Shown piece by piece: positions 47,316-56,899 of a DNA stretch of 64,000 bases. The translations under genes were made by a program, and so were the position numbers. Position 1 is the stretch's first letter. Each line of letters starts with the position of its first letter. Source of the DNA: Salirhabdus salicampi (GTDB taxonomy: Bacteria > Bacillota > Bacilli > Bacillales > Alkalibacillaceae); assembly GCF_024259515.1 (NCBI RefSeq), contig NZ_JANBWE010000006.1:1-64000 (forward strand), written 5' to 3'. The notes beneath the pieces were generated by a model. The model had not been told where the DNA came from. It saw only the letters and a list, made by a program, of their open reading frames with translations, and searched no databases.

Positions 47316-50300
47316 TTAGTTAGCATCCTCTTTTTGTTCCATATTGACGTTCAGCTGTTCAGCTGGCTGATCATCTTCCTCAATTTCACGCATCTCAATC
47401 TCTGTTTCATCTGCGGAAAGAACTTTTACATCCATTCCTAAACTTTGAAGCTCTTTAATTAATACTTTGAACGATTCTGGTACACCTGGTTCTGGTACGT
47501 TGTCACCTTTAACAATCGATTCATATGTCTTCACACGACCTACAACGTCATCTGATTTAACTGTTAGAATCTCTTGCAACGTGTAAGCAGCACCATATGC
47601 CTCAAGTGCCCAAACCTCCATTTCACCGAAACGCTGACCACCAAACTGAGCTTTTCCTCCCAGCGGCTGTTGCGTTACTAATGAGTATGGACCAGTAGAA
47701 CGCGCGTGTAGTTTATCGTCAACCATGTGAGCAAGTTTAATCATGTACATGACACCTACAGAAACACGGTTATCGAATGGCTCACCCGATCTACCATCAT
47801 ACAGAACTGTCTTCGCATCCCTAGACATGCCGGCCTCTTCTAATGTACTTAACACGTCTTCTTCATTAGCACCATCAAATACCGGTGATGCAACATGAAT
47901 TCCTAATTGACGAGCGGCCATACCTAAGTGTAACTCAAGCACCTGACCGATGTTCATACGCGACGGAACCCCTAATGGGTTTAACATGATGTCTACCGGT
48001 GTACCATCTGGCATGAATGGCATATCTTCTTCAGGTAAGATTCGGGAAATAACACCTTTGTTACCGTGGCGTCCCGCCATCTTATCCCCTTCGGATATTT
48101 TACGCTTCTGTACGACGTAAACTCTCACGAGCTGGTTTACACCTGGTGGTAATTCGTCTCCGTCCTCTCGGTTAAATACTTTAACATCGAGAACGATTCC
48201 TCCACCACCGTGCGGTACTCGTAAGGAAGTATCTCTTACTTCTCTCGCTTTTTCACCAAAGATAGCGTGAAGTAGTCGTTCTTCAGCAGTTAGCTCTGTC
48301 ACACCTTTAGGTGTAACTTTTCCTACTAGTAAATCGCCGTCAGACACTTCTGCACCTACACGGATAATTCCGTTTTCATCTAAGTCTTTCAGTGCTTCTT
48401 CACCAACGTTAGGTATATCTCTTGTAATTTCTTCAGGTCCTAATTTCGTATCACGAGCTTCAGACTCATATTCTTCTATATGAACAGAAGTATAAACATC
48501 ATCTTTTACAAGTCTTTCACTCATAATGATGGCATCCTCGTAGTTATAACCATCCCATGTCATAAAGGCTACTAAGACGTTGCGTCCCAATGCTAGTTCA
48601 CCTTGTTCCATAGAAGGGCCATCAGCCAAAATGTCACCTTTTTTCACACGTTCACCTTGTTCTACGATAGGCTTTTGGTTATAACATGTACCTTGGTTTG
48701 AGCGAATGAATTTCTGAAGTTTATATCGATCAACGTCACCTTTCACTTCTTTACCATCAATGACAGAGACTCGACGGACAAAAACTTCTTTTGCTTCTAC
48801 TCTTTCCACAATACCATCGTGACGACTAATGACAGCAGCACCCGAATCTTTACCAGACACATATTCCATACCCGTACCAACAATAGGTGATTCTGGTTGT
48901 AACAACGGAACTGCTTGTCGTTGCATGTTCGCACCCATAAGTGCACGGTTAGAGTCATCATTTTCCAAGAATGGAATACATGCAGTCGCTGCAGAAACAA
49001 CTTGTTTTGGCGAAACATCCATGTAGTCAATGCGGTCACGGGAAACAACTGTGTTTTCACCACGGAAACGAGCGATTACTTCATCATCAATGAATGAACC
49101 GTCATCTGCCAGACGTGCGTTTGCCTGAGCAACTACGTAATTATCCTCTTCATCTGCTGTTAAGTAATCAATGTGTTCGGTAACTTTACCTGTTTCTGGA
49201 TCGACGCGGCGGTATGGTGTTTCGATAAAACCAAATTTATTTACCTTCGCATATGAAGATAAGGAGTTGATTAACCCAATGTTTGGACCCTCAGGTGTTT
49301 CAATCGGACACATACGTCCATAGTGAGAGTAATGAACGTCACGCACTTCAAACCCTGCACGCTCTCTTGTCAAACCACCTGGTCCTAATGCAGATAAACG
49401 ACGTTTATGCGTTAATTCTGCCAAAGGATTCGTCTGATCCATAAACTGAGATAACTGCGAACTACCAAAGAACTCTTTAATCGACGCAATTACCGGTCTA
49501 ATGTTAATCAATTGCTGTGGCGTAATTGCGTTTGTATCTTGGATAGACATACGCTCACGAACAACACGTTCCATTCTAGATAAACCAATGCGGAACTGAT
49601 TTTGCAACAACTCTCCCACGGAGCGAAGTCGACGATTACCTAGGTGGTCGATGTCATCTGTATCCCCAACGTTATGCAACAGGTTAAAAAAGTAACTGAT
49701 TGATGCAATGATGTCAGCTGGCGTAATGTTCTTCACCGGCTTTTCAACATTAGCATTTCCAATTACATTAATTGTTTTTTCGCCCTCAGGATCAGTTGGA
49801 TCTACAATTTTAATTGATTGAACTTTAATAGGTTCTTCCAGAACCCCGTCATGCGGTTCTAAAATTTGCTCACCTATGTTCTCTTCAGATCCTTCTAAGT
49901 ATGGGATTAGTTTATCTAATAGACGGCGATCGATCTTGTCACCTTTTCTCCCTAATACTTCTCCTGTCTCCTCATCAGCTACTGTTTCAGCTAATGTTTG
50001 ATTAAACAAGCGATTTTTAATATGGAGTTTTTTATTCATTTTATAACGACCGACATGTGCTAAATCATAACGTTTCGGGTCAAAGAAACGAGAGACAAGC
50101 AAACTTTTCGCATTTTCTACTGTCGGTGGTTCTCCCGGACGGAGACGTTCATATATTTCAAGTAAAGCCTTTTCGCTATTTTCCGTATTATCTTTATCAA
50201 GTGTGTTCTTTAAGAAACTGTTTTCACCAATTAAATCCACAATCTCTTCATCAGTACCGAAACCTAGCGCACGTAAGAGGACTGTAATTGGTAACTTACG

Positions 50301-50870
50301 AGTTCTATCAATACGAACATGAACGACATCTTTGGCATCTGTTTCGTATTCAAGCCACGCACCACGGTTTGGTATTACAGTGGCAGTAAAACCTTTTTTG
50401 CCGTTTTTATCTACTTTTTCACTGAAGTAAACACTTGGCGAGCGCACCAATTGGGACACGATTACACGTTCAGCACCGTTAATGATAAACGTACCTGTGT
50501 CTGTCATTAATGGGAAGTCACCCATAAAGACTTCTTGTTCTTTTACTTCCCCTGTTTCTTTGTTCAACAGACGAACCTTCACGCGAAGAGGAGCTGAATA
50601 GGTGACATCTCTCTCTTTTGATTCATCTACCGGATATTTCGGTTCACCAAGACTATAGTCGACAAACTCTAAAGATAGATTGCCGGTAAAGTCTTCAATA
50701 GGGGAAATGTCCTGGAACATTTCTTTCAAACCTTCTTCTAGGAACCATTCATAAGAAGCAGTTTGAATTTCAATCAGGTTTGGTAATTCCAACACTTCAC
50801 TGATTCGTGCGTAACTTCTGCGTTGGCGCAGGCGACCGTATTGAACTAGTTGACCTGTCAACTGATTCAC
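47316..50870 (-). CDS. rpoB: RNA polymerase beta subunit
   Basis: 1184 aa. The rifampicin region [26 protein letters not shown] is of the sensitive wild-type sequence by eye. [20 protein letters not shown] and [23 protein letters not shown] are catalytic/assembly motifs. The C-terminal tail is acidic and Gln-rich. GGGGTGA SD. No convincing promoter is visible in the 429-nt gap before it. Confidence 0.99.
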   Translation of the reverse strand: MNQLTGQLVQYGRLRQRRSYARISEVLELPNLIEIQTASYEWFLEEGLKEMFQDISPIEDFTGNLSLEFVDYSLGEPKYPVDESKERDVTYSAPLRVKVRLLNKETGEVKEQEVFMGDFPLMTDTGTFIINGAERVIVSQLVRSPSVYFSEKVDKNGKKGFTATVIPNRGAWLEYETDAKDVVHVRIDRTRKLPITVLLRALGFGTDEEIVDLIGENSFLKNTLDKDNTENSEKALLEIYERLRPGEPPTVENAKSLLVSRFFDPKRYDLAHVGRYKMNKKLHIKNRLFNQTLAETVADEETGEVLGRKGDKIDRRLLDKLIPYLEGSEENIGEQILEPHDGVLEEPIKVQSIKIVDPTDPEGEKTINVIGNANVEKPVKNITPADIIASISYFFNLLHNVGDTDDIDHLGNRRLRSVGELLQNQFRIGLSRMERVVRERMSIQDTNAITPQQLINIRPVIASIKEFFGSSQLSQFMDQTNPLAELTHKRRLSALGPGGLTRERAGFEVRDVHYSHYGRMCPIETPEGPNIGLINSLSSYAKVNKFGFIETPYRRVDPETGKVTEHIDYLTADEEDNYVVAQANARLADDGSFIDDEVIARFRGENTVVSRDRIDYMDVSPKQVVSAATACIPFLENDDSNRALMGANMQRQAVPLLQPESPIVGTGMEYVSGKDSGAAVISRHDGIVERVEAKEVFVRRVSVIDGKEVKGDVDRYKLQKFIRSNQGTCYNQKPIVEQGERVKKGDILADGPSMEQGELALGRNVLVAFMTWDGYNYEDAIIMSERLVKDDVYTSVHIEEYESEARDTKLGPEEITRDIPNVGEEALKDLDENGIIRVGAEVSDGDLLVGKVTPKGVTELTAEERLLHAIFGEKAREVRDTSLRVPHGGGGIVLDVKVFNREDGDELPPGVNQLVRVYVVQKRKISEGDKMAGRHGNKGVISRILPEEDMPFMPDGTPVDIMLNPLGVPSRMNIGQVLELHLGMAARQLGIHVASPVFDGANEEDVLSTLEEAGMSRDAKTVLYDGRSGEPFDNRVSVGVMYMIKLAHMVDDKLHARSTGPYSLVTQQPLGGKAQFGGQRFGEMEVWALEAYGAAYTLQEILTVKSDDVVGRVKTYESIVKGDNVPEPGVPESFKVLIKELQSLGMDVKVLSADETEIEMREIEEDDQPAEQLNVNMEQKEDAN

Positions 50871-51125
50871 CCCTCAAAAAAGCTTATTTTAGAAATTTGA
50901 CCACTATCCCAATAGTAGGAGCAGTCATAAACTGATCCCTTATGTAGTTTCCCACTACCTTTCAAAGACAGCTAAAACAATTTATAAAGGAAATAGAATC
51001 TGTTCGGCAAAAAGGCATGCCGAACAATGTGCTCGTTAAGCATTTCACTTACAAGCATTATTTATAAAACATTCGTTGCATTTTATAAACGAATGTTTGA
51101 TATCATTTTCGTTCTCTCTAACGTT
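50871..51125 (-). other. Structured rpoB leader / intergenic region
   Basis: Within the 429-nt gap between ybxB and rpoB. Two clear inverted repeats: AAACATTCGT (51067-51076) with ACGAATGTTT (51089-51098), and TGTTCGGCA (51001-51009) with TGCCGAACA (51018-51026). A weaker one is CCACTATC/ATAGTAGG near 50911-50929. None is followed by a T-run in the rpoB direction. Best promoter guess is TTGCCG-18-TATAAA, which is weak. Confidence 0.55.
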
Positions 51126-51129
51126 AGAC

Positions 51130-51159
51130 AAAAAGAAAAAAGTTTTGCAAAGCAAAACG
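51130..51159 (-). terminator. Terminator after ybxB
   Basis: Minus strand GTTTTGC, TTT, GCAAAAC, then TTTTTTCTTTTT. It lies 140 nt after the ybxB stop; the intervening sequence shows no gene. Confidence 0.75.
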
Positions 51160-51299
51160 CACCATATATTACATATTCCCGTCGGTTATATCATTATTTC
51201 CGTTTCTTGATGTGATGTATACGTGTCAATGGATAAAAATTCCCCTTGACAAACGTTTTTATATATTGGCATTAAATAATATTAGCATAGGATAAAACG

Positions 51300-51905
51300 T
51301 CAGTCAAACTTTTTTGCACGAAATACATAGTAGCCTTTGTTTCGTTTTTGGACAACAACCTTATCAAAGAGGTTTTCAAGCTGTTTCTTTATTGACGGAG
51401 CTCCTTGCTTCTTTTGTACAACAACCCATAGTTCCCCGCCTCCAATTAAAACAGAATAGCTTTGCTCCATGATTGTCCGTACAACTTGTTTTCCTGCACG
51501 TATGGGAGGGTTAGTTATTACTGCGGCAAATGTTTCGTTTTTTACACCTTCAAGCATGTCACTTTCAGATATCGTAACATTTGTAATCTCATTTTGATTG
51601 GCGTTTTGTTTAGCTAAAGTAAGAGCTCTTTCATTCACATCTACCATTACAACATGACGATCCGGGAACATCTTTGCGATTGACAAACCAATTGGTCCGT
51701 ATCCACATCCAACATCCAAGATTGCACCTGTAACTTCCGGCTCTTCAAAACATTCAATTAATGTTTTAGACCCAAAATCAACCTCACCCTTCGAAAATAC
51801 CCCTCTATCTGATGTAAATGTATAAACTTCACCACGTAGTTCGTATTGCCATGTGTCAGGTTTACTCTCTACATTTGGGGTTTTCGAGTAATAATGGTCC
51901 GCCAT
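51300..51905 (-). CDS. ybxB: Class I SAM-dependent methyltransferase, RsmC-like (YbxB)
   Basis: 201 aa from ATG 51905 with AGGTG about 9 nt upstream. SAM site ILDVGCGYGPIGLSIA (about 61-76) and catalytic NPPIRAGK (about 131-138), as in RsmC/RlmG 16S/23S rRNA guanine N2 methyltransferases. Only the C-terminal catalytic domain of RsmC is present. Position between rplL and rpoB is as in B. subtilis. The rRNA target is inferred, not shown. Confidence 0.88.
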   Translation of the reverse strand: MADHYYSKTPNVESKPDTWQYELRGEVYTFTSDRGVFSKGEVDFGSKTLIECFEEPEVTGAILDVGCGYGPIGLSIAKMFPDRHVVMVDVNERALTLAKQNANQNEITNVTISESDMLEGVKNETFAAVITNPPIRAGKQVVRTIMEQSYSVLIGGGELWVVVQKKQGAPSIKKQLENLFDKVVVQKRNKGYYVFRAKKFD

Positions 51906-51966
51906 TATAATCACCTACCTGAAGTTGAAAAGTGTCAAAAGATATACTTTTTTGATTTATCTGAAT

Positions 51967-52003
51967 AAAAAAGCAAAGCCCGCTGTCTAACAGCGAGCTT
52001 AAC
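51967..52003 (-). terminator. Terminator after rplL
   Basis: Minus strand AAGCTCGCTGT, TAG, ACAGCGGGCTT, then TGCTTTTTT. A good stem 11 nt after rplL; read-through would be needed to reach ybxB. Confidence 0.85.
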
Positions 52004-52013
52004 TTTATAATGT

Positions 52014-52376
52014 TTATTTTACTTCTACTGTAGCGCCAACTTCTTCAAGCTTGCCTTTAAGTTCTTCAGCTTCCTCTTTAGAAACGCCTTCTTTAACCGG
52101 CTTTGGAGCGTTATCAACAAGTTCTTTAGCATCTTTCAAGCCAAGACCAGTGATTTCACGCACAGCTTTAACAACTTTAATTTTTGAGCTTCCTGGGTTT
52201 TCAAGAACAACATCAAATTCAGTTTGTTCTTCAGCAGCTTCTCCACCAGCAGCACCTGCTACAGCTACAGGAGCAGCAGCACTTACTCCAAATTCTTCTT
52301 CAATTGCTTTTACAAGATCATTTAAATCTAAGACTGACATCTCTTTAAGAGCATCAATAATTTGTTCTTTAGTCAT
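52014..52376 (-). CDS. rplL: 50S ribosomal protein L7/L12
   Basis: 120 aa. N-terminal dimer domain, Ala/Gly-rich hinge at about 36-50 and C-terminal factor-binding domain ([27 protein letters not shown]). AAGGAGG SD. Forms the stalk with L10. Confidence 0.98.
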   Translation of the reverse strand: MTKEQIIDALKEMSVLDLNDLVKAIEEEFGVSAAAPVAVAGAAGGEAAEEQTEFDVVLENPGSSKIKVVKAVREITGLGLKDAKELVDNAPKPVKEGVSKEEAEELKGKLEEVGATVEVK

Positions 52377-52418
52377 GATAAATCCTCCTTAAAATTTTAT
52401 ATAACGTATTTTAGGCGA

Positions 52419-52919
52419 TTAAGCGCCTTCTTCTTCCTTCTGTTCCGCAATTGCTTTTGTAGCATATGCGAAGTTGCGTACAGGTGCTTGTAGCACGCTG
52501 AGTAGCATAGATAGAAGTCCTTCGTAAGATGGAAGGTCAGCAAGCTCTTTAATTTGGTCAAGAGTTGCAATATTACCCTCAATTACTCCACCTTTAATTT
52601 CAAGGTCTTCGTGTTCTTTAGCAAAATTGTTCAAGATCTTCGCCGGAGCGACAACATCTTCCTCACTAAACGCGATGGCAGTAGGCCCAACTAAAACTTC
52701 ATTTAGTCCTTCCAGACCTGCTTCTTCAGTAGCACGGCGTGTCATAGTGTTCTTGTACACTTTGAAGTCAATGCCCGCTTGACGAAGTTGCTGGCGAAGT
52801 TCAGTTACCTCTTCAACGTCCAAGCCGCGATAATCAACTAAAATTGTTGATTTGCTGTTTTTGAACTTGTCAGAAATTTCACTTACTACTTGCTTTTTAA
52901 GTTCAAGAGTTCTGCTCAT
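52419..52919 (-). CDS. rplJ: 50S ribosomal protein L10
   Basis: 166 aa from ATG 52919 (AGGAGG with proper spacing); the adjacent ATG 52922 is a less likely alternative. [25 protein letters not shown] and [11 protein letters not shown] bind rRNA; the C-terminal helix binds L12. Autoregulated through the leader upstream. Confidence 0.98.
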   Translation of the reverse strand: MSRTLELKKQVVSEISDKFKNSKSTILVDYRGLDVEEVTELRQQLRQAGIDFKVYKNTMTRRATEEAGLEGLNEVLVGPTAIAFSEEDVVAPAKILNNFAKEHEDLEIKGGVIEGNIATLDQIKELADLPSYEGLLSMLLSVLQAPVRNFAYATKAIAEQKEEEGA

Positions 52920-52977
52920 CATTCCACCTCCTATTGACTCTTCATACCGTTGGTATTGCGGATGTGAAAGATACCCA

Positions 52978-53133
52978 TAAAAAATGCCCCCAAATAATAT
53001 GGAGGCATGTATCGGACATTGCATAAAGGACTTGCGTGCTCTATACAATATATTATCTACACACCTCGGCAGGAAATTAAGCGATCAAATCGCCCCTACT
53101 GTCTACGGTATCGGTTATATTTTCATTTCGACC
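52978..53133 (-). ncRNA. L10 leader with attenuator
   Basis: Leader from the promoter at 53140-53168 to ~52978. It contains the conserved block CCGTAGACAGTAGGGGCGA and TTTCCTGCCGAGGTGTG known from Firmicute L10 leaders, followed by a terminator ATGCCTCCA...TGGGGGCAT with TTTTTT (52978-53008). Binding of L10-L12 is expected to favour termination. Confidence 0.88.
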
Positions 53134-53139
53134 TTTCCA

Positions 53140-53168
53140 ATTATAAGGAATCCAAACTGGAAAGTCAA
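53140..53168 (-). promoter_or_regulatory. Promoter of rplJ-rplL
   Basis: Minus strand TTGACT (53163-53168), 17-bp spacer, TATAAT (53140-53145), directly after the rplA stop codon. Confidence 0.85.
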
Positions 53169-53171
53169 CGA

Positions 53172-53870
53172 TTACTTACTGGAAATATTTGAAACATCCA
53201 CGCGTACACCAGGACCCATTGTAGAAGAAACGGATACGTTACGCATATATGTTCCTTTTGAAGCTTGCGGTTTTGCTTTTTGTAGTGTTTCAACTAATGC
53301 TACAAAGTTTTCAACTAACTTGTCATCTTCAAAAGATACTTTCCCGATTGGCACATGAATGTTACCAGATTTATCAACACGGTACTCAACTTTACCAGCC
53401 TTAATTTCTTTTACAGCTTTTTCAACTTCGAAAGTTACTGTACCAGTCTTAGGGTTAGGCATAAGTCCTTTCGGCCCTAACACACGTCCTAGTTTACCAA
53501 CTTCAGCCATCATGTCTGGTGTAGCAACAACTACATCAAAGTCAAACCAACCTTGGTTAATCTTGTTGATGTAATCAGCGTCACCTACGTAGTCAGCACC
53601 AGCAGCTTCAGCTTCTTTAGCTTTTTCACCTTTAGCGAAAACAAGAACCTTTTGTGTTTTACCAGTTCCGTTTGGCAATACCATTGCGCCACGGATTTGT
53701 TGGTCTGCTTTCTTAGGATCTACACCTAAACGAAATGCAGCTTCAACAGACTCATCAAAATTTGCAGAAGCTGTTTTCTTTAATAGTTCAACAGCTTCTT
53801 TTATATCATACTGTTTTGTACGATCAACGAGCTTAACAGCTTCTAAATACTTTTTTCCTTTCTTAGCCAT
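53172..53870 (-). CDS. rplA: 50S ribosomal protein L1
   Basis: 232 aa. [40 protein letters not shown] and [19 protein letters not shown]. Component of the mobile L1 stalk and an RNA-binding autoregulator. GAGGAGG SD. 115 nt after rplK, with an L1-like leader motif. Confidence 0.98.
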   Translation of the reverse strand: MAKKGKKYLEAVKLVDRTKQYDIKEAVELLKKTASANFDESVEAAFRLGVDPKKADQQIRGAMVLPNGTGKTQKVLVFAKGEKAKEAEAAGADYVGDADYINKINQGWFDFDVVVATPDMMAEVGKLGRVLGPKGLMPNPKTGTVTFEVEKAVKEIKAGKVEYRVDKSGNIHVPIGKVSFEDDKLVENFVALVETLQKAKPQASKGTYMRNVSVSSTMGPGVRVDVSNISSK

Positions 53871-53886
53871 GCTTTTTCCTCCTCAA

Positions 53887-53960
53887 ATGTGGTTTTAACG
53901 GTTTGACCTCCCACTAATAAAGGTTGCGAAAGGGAATATAAGCCCACCCCCGCAACCTTT
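53887..53960 (-). ncRNA. Putative L1-binding leader of rplA with hairpin
   Basis: Motif AGTGGGAGGT...AACCACAT (53887-53916, reading minus), the same frame of GTGG-GAGG and CCAC as upstream of rplK. Just before it lies an inverted repeat AAAGGTTGCG (53951-53960) / CGCAACCTTT (53919-53928) with GGG/CCC inside. It is not followed by a T-run. Confidence 0.5.
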
Positions 53961-53985
53961 GATCAATCTGGACTCCGCCGTGGGA

Positions 53986-54411
53986 TTAATCTTCGACAAT
54001 AATTCCCATACTACGCGCTGTACCTTCTACCATGCGCATAGCTGATTCCACGTCAGCAGCGTTTAAATCAGGCATTTTTAGTTCAGCAATTTCGCGAACT
54101 TTATCACGTTGAATGGTAGCTACTTTATTGCGATTTGGTTCACCTGATCCTGACTCAATACCAGCAGCTTTCTTTAAAAGAACTGCAGCAGGTGGGGTTT
54201 TCGTAATAAATGTAAATGAACGGTCTTCAAAAACCGAAATTTCAACCGGAATAATCATGCCAGCTTGATCCGCCGTACGTGCATTGAATTCCTTACAGAA
54301 TCCCATGATATTAATACCAGCTTGACCTAAAGCAGGACCTACTGGTGGTGCTGGATTAGCTTTACCTGCAGGAATTTGTAGTTTAACAACTTTGATTACT
54401 TTTTTAGCCAC
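53986..54411 (-). CDS. rplK: 50S ribosomal protein L11
   Basis: 141 aa from GTG 54411 (AGGAGG 8 nt upstream), the family length; the longer frame to 54471 covers the leader. [23 protein letters not shown] is the Pro-rich N-terminal region; L11 is needed for stringent factor activation. First gene of rplKA. Confidence 0.98.
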   Translation of the reverse strand: MAKKVIKVVKLQIPAGKANPAPPVGPALGQAGINIMGFCKEFNARTADQAGMIIPVEISVFEDRSFTFITKTPPAAVLLKKAAGIESGSGEPNRNKVATIQRDKVREIAELKMPDLNAADVESAMRMVEGTARSMGIIVED

Positions 54412-54434
54412 GAGACACACCTCCTTAAGTCCGT

Positions 54435-54469
54435 GATGTGGTAAATGGGGAATTTTTCCCCTCCCACTC
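54435..54469 (-). ncRNA. Putative L1-binding leader of rplK
   Basis: Reading minus: AGTGGGAGG, a GGGGAA/TTCCCC hairpin, then ACCACAT. L1 mRNA-binding sites are known upstream of rplK in bacteria; the assignment here is by motif and position. Confidence 0.6.
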
Positions 54470-54511
54470 ATCCTATCTATCTATGCCTATCAAGGCATAA
54501 AGAACATAAAA

Positions 54512-54540
54512 AGTTTAGCATTTTTATTTGATGAATGCAA
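54512..54540 (-). promoter_or_regulatory. Promoter of rplK-rplA
   Basis: Minus strand TTGCAT (54535-54540), 17-bp spacer, TAAACT (54512-54517), just after the nusG stop codon. Confidence 0.65.
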
Positions 54541-54546
54541 GGGTTA

Positions 54547-55080
54547 TTATAACTTTTGTATTTGTGAAAAATCTAATTCAACCGGCGTTTCTCTTCCAAA
54601 CATATTTACGTGGACCTTTACTTTTTGCTTATCCAGATCGATATGTTCTATTGTACCAGTAAAGTTTGCAAATGGCCCGTCTGTCACGCGCACACTTTCC
54701 TTAACTTCAAAATCAATGTCTACAACTGGTTCTTCCATGCCAAGTCGCTTTAACAGTGTCTCTACTTCTTCTGGCAAGAGAGGGTTTGGCTTAGATCCAG
54801 ATCCTGTTGACCCAACAAAACCTGTTACACCGGGTGTATTACGCACAACGTACCAAGAATCGTCCGTCATGACCATCTCAGCCAGGACGTATCCAGGGAA
54901 AAACTTCTTTTTAGTCGTTTTCCGCTTACCATTTTTTATTTCCGTTTCTTCCTCCTCAGGAACAATAACACGGAAAATTTTATCTTGCATACCCATTGAT
55001 TCAACACGTTTCTCTAGATTCGTTTTTACTTTGTTTTCATACCCTGAGTATGTATGAACAACGTACCATCTTTTTTCCAT
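54547..55080 (-). CDS. nusG: Transcription termination/antitermination factor NusG
   Basis: 177 aa from ATG 55080 ([18 protein letters not shown]), the B. subtilis length. NGN domain to about 115, with [30 protein letters not shown], then KOW domain ([15 protein letters not shown]). Odd: no SD close to this ATG; the only purine-rich element, GGGAGGGAAGGG, ends about 17 nt upstream. The open frame continues to ATG 55140, at the edge of a terminator. A promoter and terminator lie just upstream. Confidence 0.97.
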   Translation of the reverse strand: MEKRWYVVHTYSGYENKVKTNLEKRVESMGMQDKIFRVIVPEEEETEIKNGKRKTTKKKFFPGYVLAEMVMTDDSWYVVRNTPGVTGFVGSTGSGSKPNPLLPEEVETLLKRLGMEEPVVDIDFEVKESVRVTDGPFANFTGTIEHIDLDKQKVKVHVNMFGRETPVELDFSQIQKL

Positions 55081-55141
55081 TGCATATAGGACAAACTCGT
55101 TGCCCTTCCCTCCCTTAACAAAAGTATTTTCGACCAACATG

Positions 55142-55167
55142 AAAAAACCCGTAAGACGGGTTTTTCT
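55142..55167 (-). terminator. Terminator within the nusG leader
   Basis: Minus strand AAAACCCGT, CTT, ACGGGTTTT, then TTC. The hairpin lies about 10 nt downstream of the predicted nusG start and 60 nt before the nusG ATG. It may be an attenuator, or the end of secE transcripts. The A-run makes it functional in both directions. Confidence 0.75.
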
Positions 55168-55185
55168 AGAATTTGTATATCAAAC

Positions 55186-55194
55186 ATTATAACA
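55186..55194 (-). promoter_or_regulatory. Candidate nusG promoter (extended -10)
   Basis: Minus strand TGTTATAAT: TATAAT at 55186-55191 with extended TG. A -35-like TTGAAT stands 19 bp upstream. Confidence 0.65.
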
Positions 55195-55232
55195 TAATCA
55201 CTTATAAATTATTCAAATAAAGTCCGTGATTT

Positions 55233-55412
55233 TTATTTGCGAATCAATTCTAGTATTTGTGAGATTCCTAAGTCAACTACTGCAAAGAAGATAGCTACAA
55301 ATGCTACAGTTGCAACAACCGTAATGGTGTAACGTGTTAATTCTTTTCTTTTCGGCCAACTTACTTTGCGCATCTCACGCGTAACGTCCTTTAAGAACTT
55401 TCCAATATTCAT
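55233..55412 (-). CDS. secE: Preprotein translocase subunit SecE
   Basis: 59 aa from ATG 55412 (GGGGG 7 nt upstream); ATG 55415 is possible too. Single transmembrane helix (about 32-52) preceded by the conserved amphipathic VTREMRKVSWPKRKEL. Partner of SecY. Confidence 0.96.
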   Translation of the reverse strand: MNIGKFLKDVTREMRKVSWPKRKELTRYTITVVATVAFVAIFFAVVDLGISQILELIRK

Positions 55413-55447
55413 CATCAAACCCCCATAATCGCGGTGTACGGATATGA

Positions 55448-55591
55448 TTATTTCGTTTCTCTATGAAGCGTATGCTTTCCGCAATGTTTGCAATATTTAC
55501 GAACAACCAAACGTTCATCTTGCTTTCTTTTATAAGTTGAATAATTTCGACTGTGGCATTCATCACAAGCTAGTATGATTTTTTCACTCAA
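55448..55591 (-). CDS. rpmG: 50S ribosomal protein L33, zinc type
   Basis: 47 aa, read from the sequence: TTG start at 55591 with GAGGCGAG upstream; begins [12 protein letters not shown] and ends HTLHRETK. Zinc ligands Cys9, Cys12, Cys34 and Cys37. Corresponds to the rpmG copy located before secE in B. subtilis (rpmGB). Two residues shorter than usual. Confidence 0.95.
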   Translation of the reverse strand: MSEKIILACDECHSRNYSTYKRKQDERLVVRKYCKHCGKHTLHRETK

Positions 55592-55625
55592 CTATCTCGC
55601 CTCTTGTTCAAGTTATGCTTGTATT

Positions 55626-55654
55626 AATGTAGCATGAGTATGTATACCTGTCAA
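55626..55654 (-). promoter_or_regulatory. Promoter of rpmG-secE
   Basis: Minus strand TTGACA (55649-55654), 17-bp spacer, TACATT (55626-55631), right after the sigH stop codon. Confidence 0.78.
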
Positions 55655-55659
55655 CGCAG

Positions 55660-56307
55660 TTAATGGGATATCTCACTCACTTCTATATAGCGTTCCAACT
55701 TCCGCTTGACCCGCTGTAAAGCGTTATCAATTGATTTAACGTGACGATTGAGTTCTTCTGATATCTCCTGGTAAGATCTACCGTCCAAATATAAATTAAG
55801 TACTTTCTGTTCTAAATCACTTAAAATCTCCCGCATTTTAAATTCCATATCACCGTACCGCTCACGGCTAATAATTAACTCTTCAGGGTCCATTGTTTTT
55901 GATCCAGCCAATACATCTAACAAAGTTCGGTCAGATTCTTCATCGTATATAGGCTTGTCCAAAGAAACATAGGAATTAAGCGGTATATGCTTTTGTCTTG
56001 TGGCAGTTTTAATCGCAGTAATAATTTGTCTTGTTACACACAATTCCGCGAATGCTTTAAACGATGAAAGTTTATCTTCTTGATAATCACGTATCGCCTT
56101 ATATAAACCTATCATTCCCTCTTGAACAATGTCTTCACGATCAGCACCAATTAAAAAATACGTTCTAGCTTTCGCCCGAACAAAGTTTCTGTATTTATGA
56201 ATTAAATACTCAAGCGCTTGACCTTCTCCGTCATGAACTAACTCGACAACTTGTTCATCTGACATTGCTTCCAAGTCAAACTCGTTCTCGCCACGTATAA
56301 TCCTCAC
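55660..56307 (-). CDS. sigH: RNA polymerase sigma-H factor
   Basis: 215 aa sigma-70 family (SigH/Spo0H), directing early sporulation and competence genes. Region 2 at about 33-100 (LIHKYRNFVRAKARTYFLIGADREDIVQEGMIGLYKAIRDY) and region 4 at about 155-205 (LSDLEQKVLNLYLDGRSYQEISEELNRHVKSIDNALQRVKRKL). GTG start with AGGGGG 8 nt upstream. Own promoter at 56348-56377. Confidence 0.97.
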   Translation of the reverse strand: MRIIRGENEFDLEAMSDEQVVELVHDGEGQALEYLIHKYRNFVRAKARTYFLIGADREDIVQEGMIGLYKAIRDYQEDKLSSFKAFAELCVTRQIITAIKTATRQKHIPLNSYVSLDKPIYDEESDRTLLDVLAGSKTMDPEELIISRERYGDMEFKMREILSDLEQKVLNLYLDGRSYQEISEELNRHVKSIDNALQRVKRKLERYIEVSEISH

Positions 56308-56347
56308 AAAGGATTCCCCCTGAATTTTATGCCGTAAATATAGAAAT

Positions 56348-56377
56348 ATTATACAGTAATGTCGAAAAAAGCGTCAA
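56348..56377 (-). promoter_or_regulatory. Promoter of sigH
   Basis: Minus strand TTGACG (56372-56377), 18-bp spacer, TATAAT (56348-56353). In B. subtilis the sigH promoter is sigma-A dependent and repressed by AbrB; the AT-rich surroundings would allow that. Confidence 0.82.
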
Positions 56378-56387
56378 CACAGCCTTT

Positions 56388-56897
56388 TTACTTCTCTCCT
56401 CTTCGCCACTTCTCAAAAAGGTCTAGAACATCCTTGTTTAATGGAATTTTCGAACGGTTTTTTATTAAACTATTGTTTTTTACTTCATTGTTTATTGAGC
56501 GTTCAATACTTTTTATCTCATTCAGTAATTCACGAGCTGACTTACGTAGAGCACCTTGAGCAAAAATCGTTCTCTGCTCTGTGTAGTCCGATGTCGCTAC
56601 ATACACTTGTGTTTGAATATTTTTAATCTCTTTCACAAGTTTCTCAATTCTTTCATCGGCGGTTTCATTTTCTTTTGTGTATATCACTTCTACCCGTGAG
56701 TTCTTTTCTTTTTTTTCGATGCCGTGAACACTATACGCATCAAAAACTACGATCACTTTATACCCAGTATACGCTTGATATTCGGCTAATTGGTTCACGA
56801 GCAGCTCCCTGGCTTGTCCTAAATCTTCATCACGCAATAATTTCAGTGAAGGTGCCGCACCTATTACATTGTATCCGTCAACAATTAATACGATCAT
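56388..56897 (-). CDS. rae1: Ribosome-associated mRNA endonuclease Rae1 (YacP)
   Basis: 169 aa NYN/PIN-like nuclease. The N-terminal VLIVDGYNVIGA (3-14) carries the catalytic Asp; KVIVVFDAYSVHG and YVATSDYTEQRTI provide further acidic residues. Rae1 cuts mRNA in the ribosomal A site in B. subtilis. AGGAG before ATG; 2 nt after rlmB. Confidence 0.93.
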   Translation of the reverse strand: MIVLIVDGYNVIGAAPSLKLLRDEDLGQARELLVNQLAEYQAYTGYKVIVVFDAYSVHGIEKKEKNSRVEVIYTKENETADERIEKLVKEIKNIQTQVYVATSDYTEQRTIFAQGALRKSARELLNEIKSIERSINNEVKNNSLIKNRSKIPLNKDVLDLFEKWRRGEK

Positions 56898-56899
56898 AA

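Noticed and set aside
51246-51275. Plus-strand TTGACA with AT-rich downstream sequence, a possible antisense promoter into ybxB
   Set aside because: No -10 at acceptable distance; the sequence is in AT-rich intergenic DNA where such matches are common.
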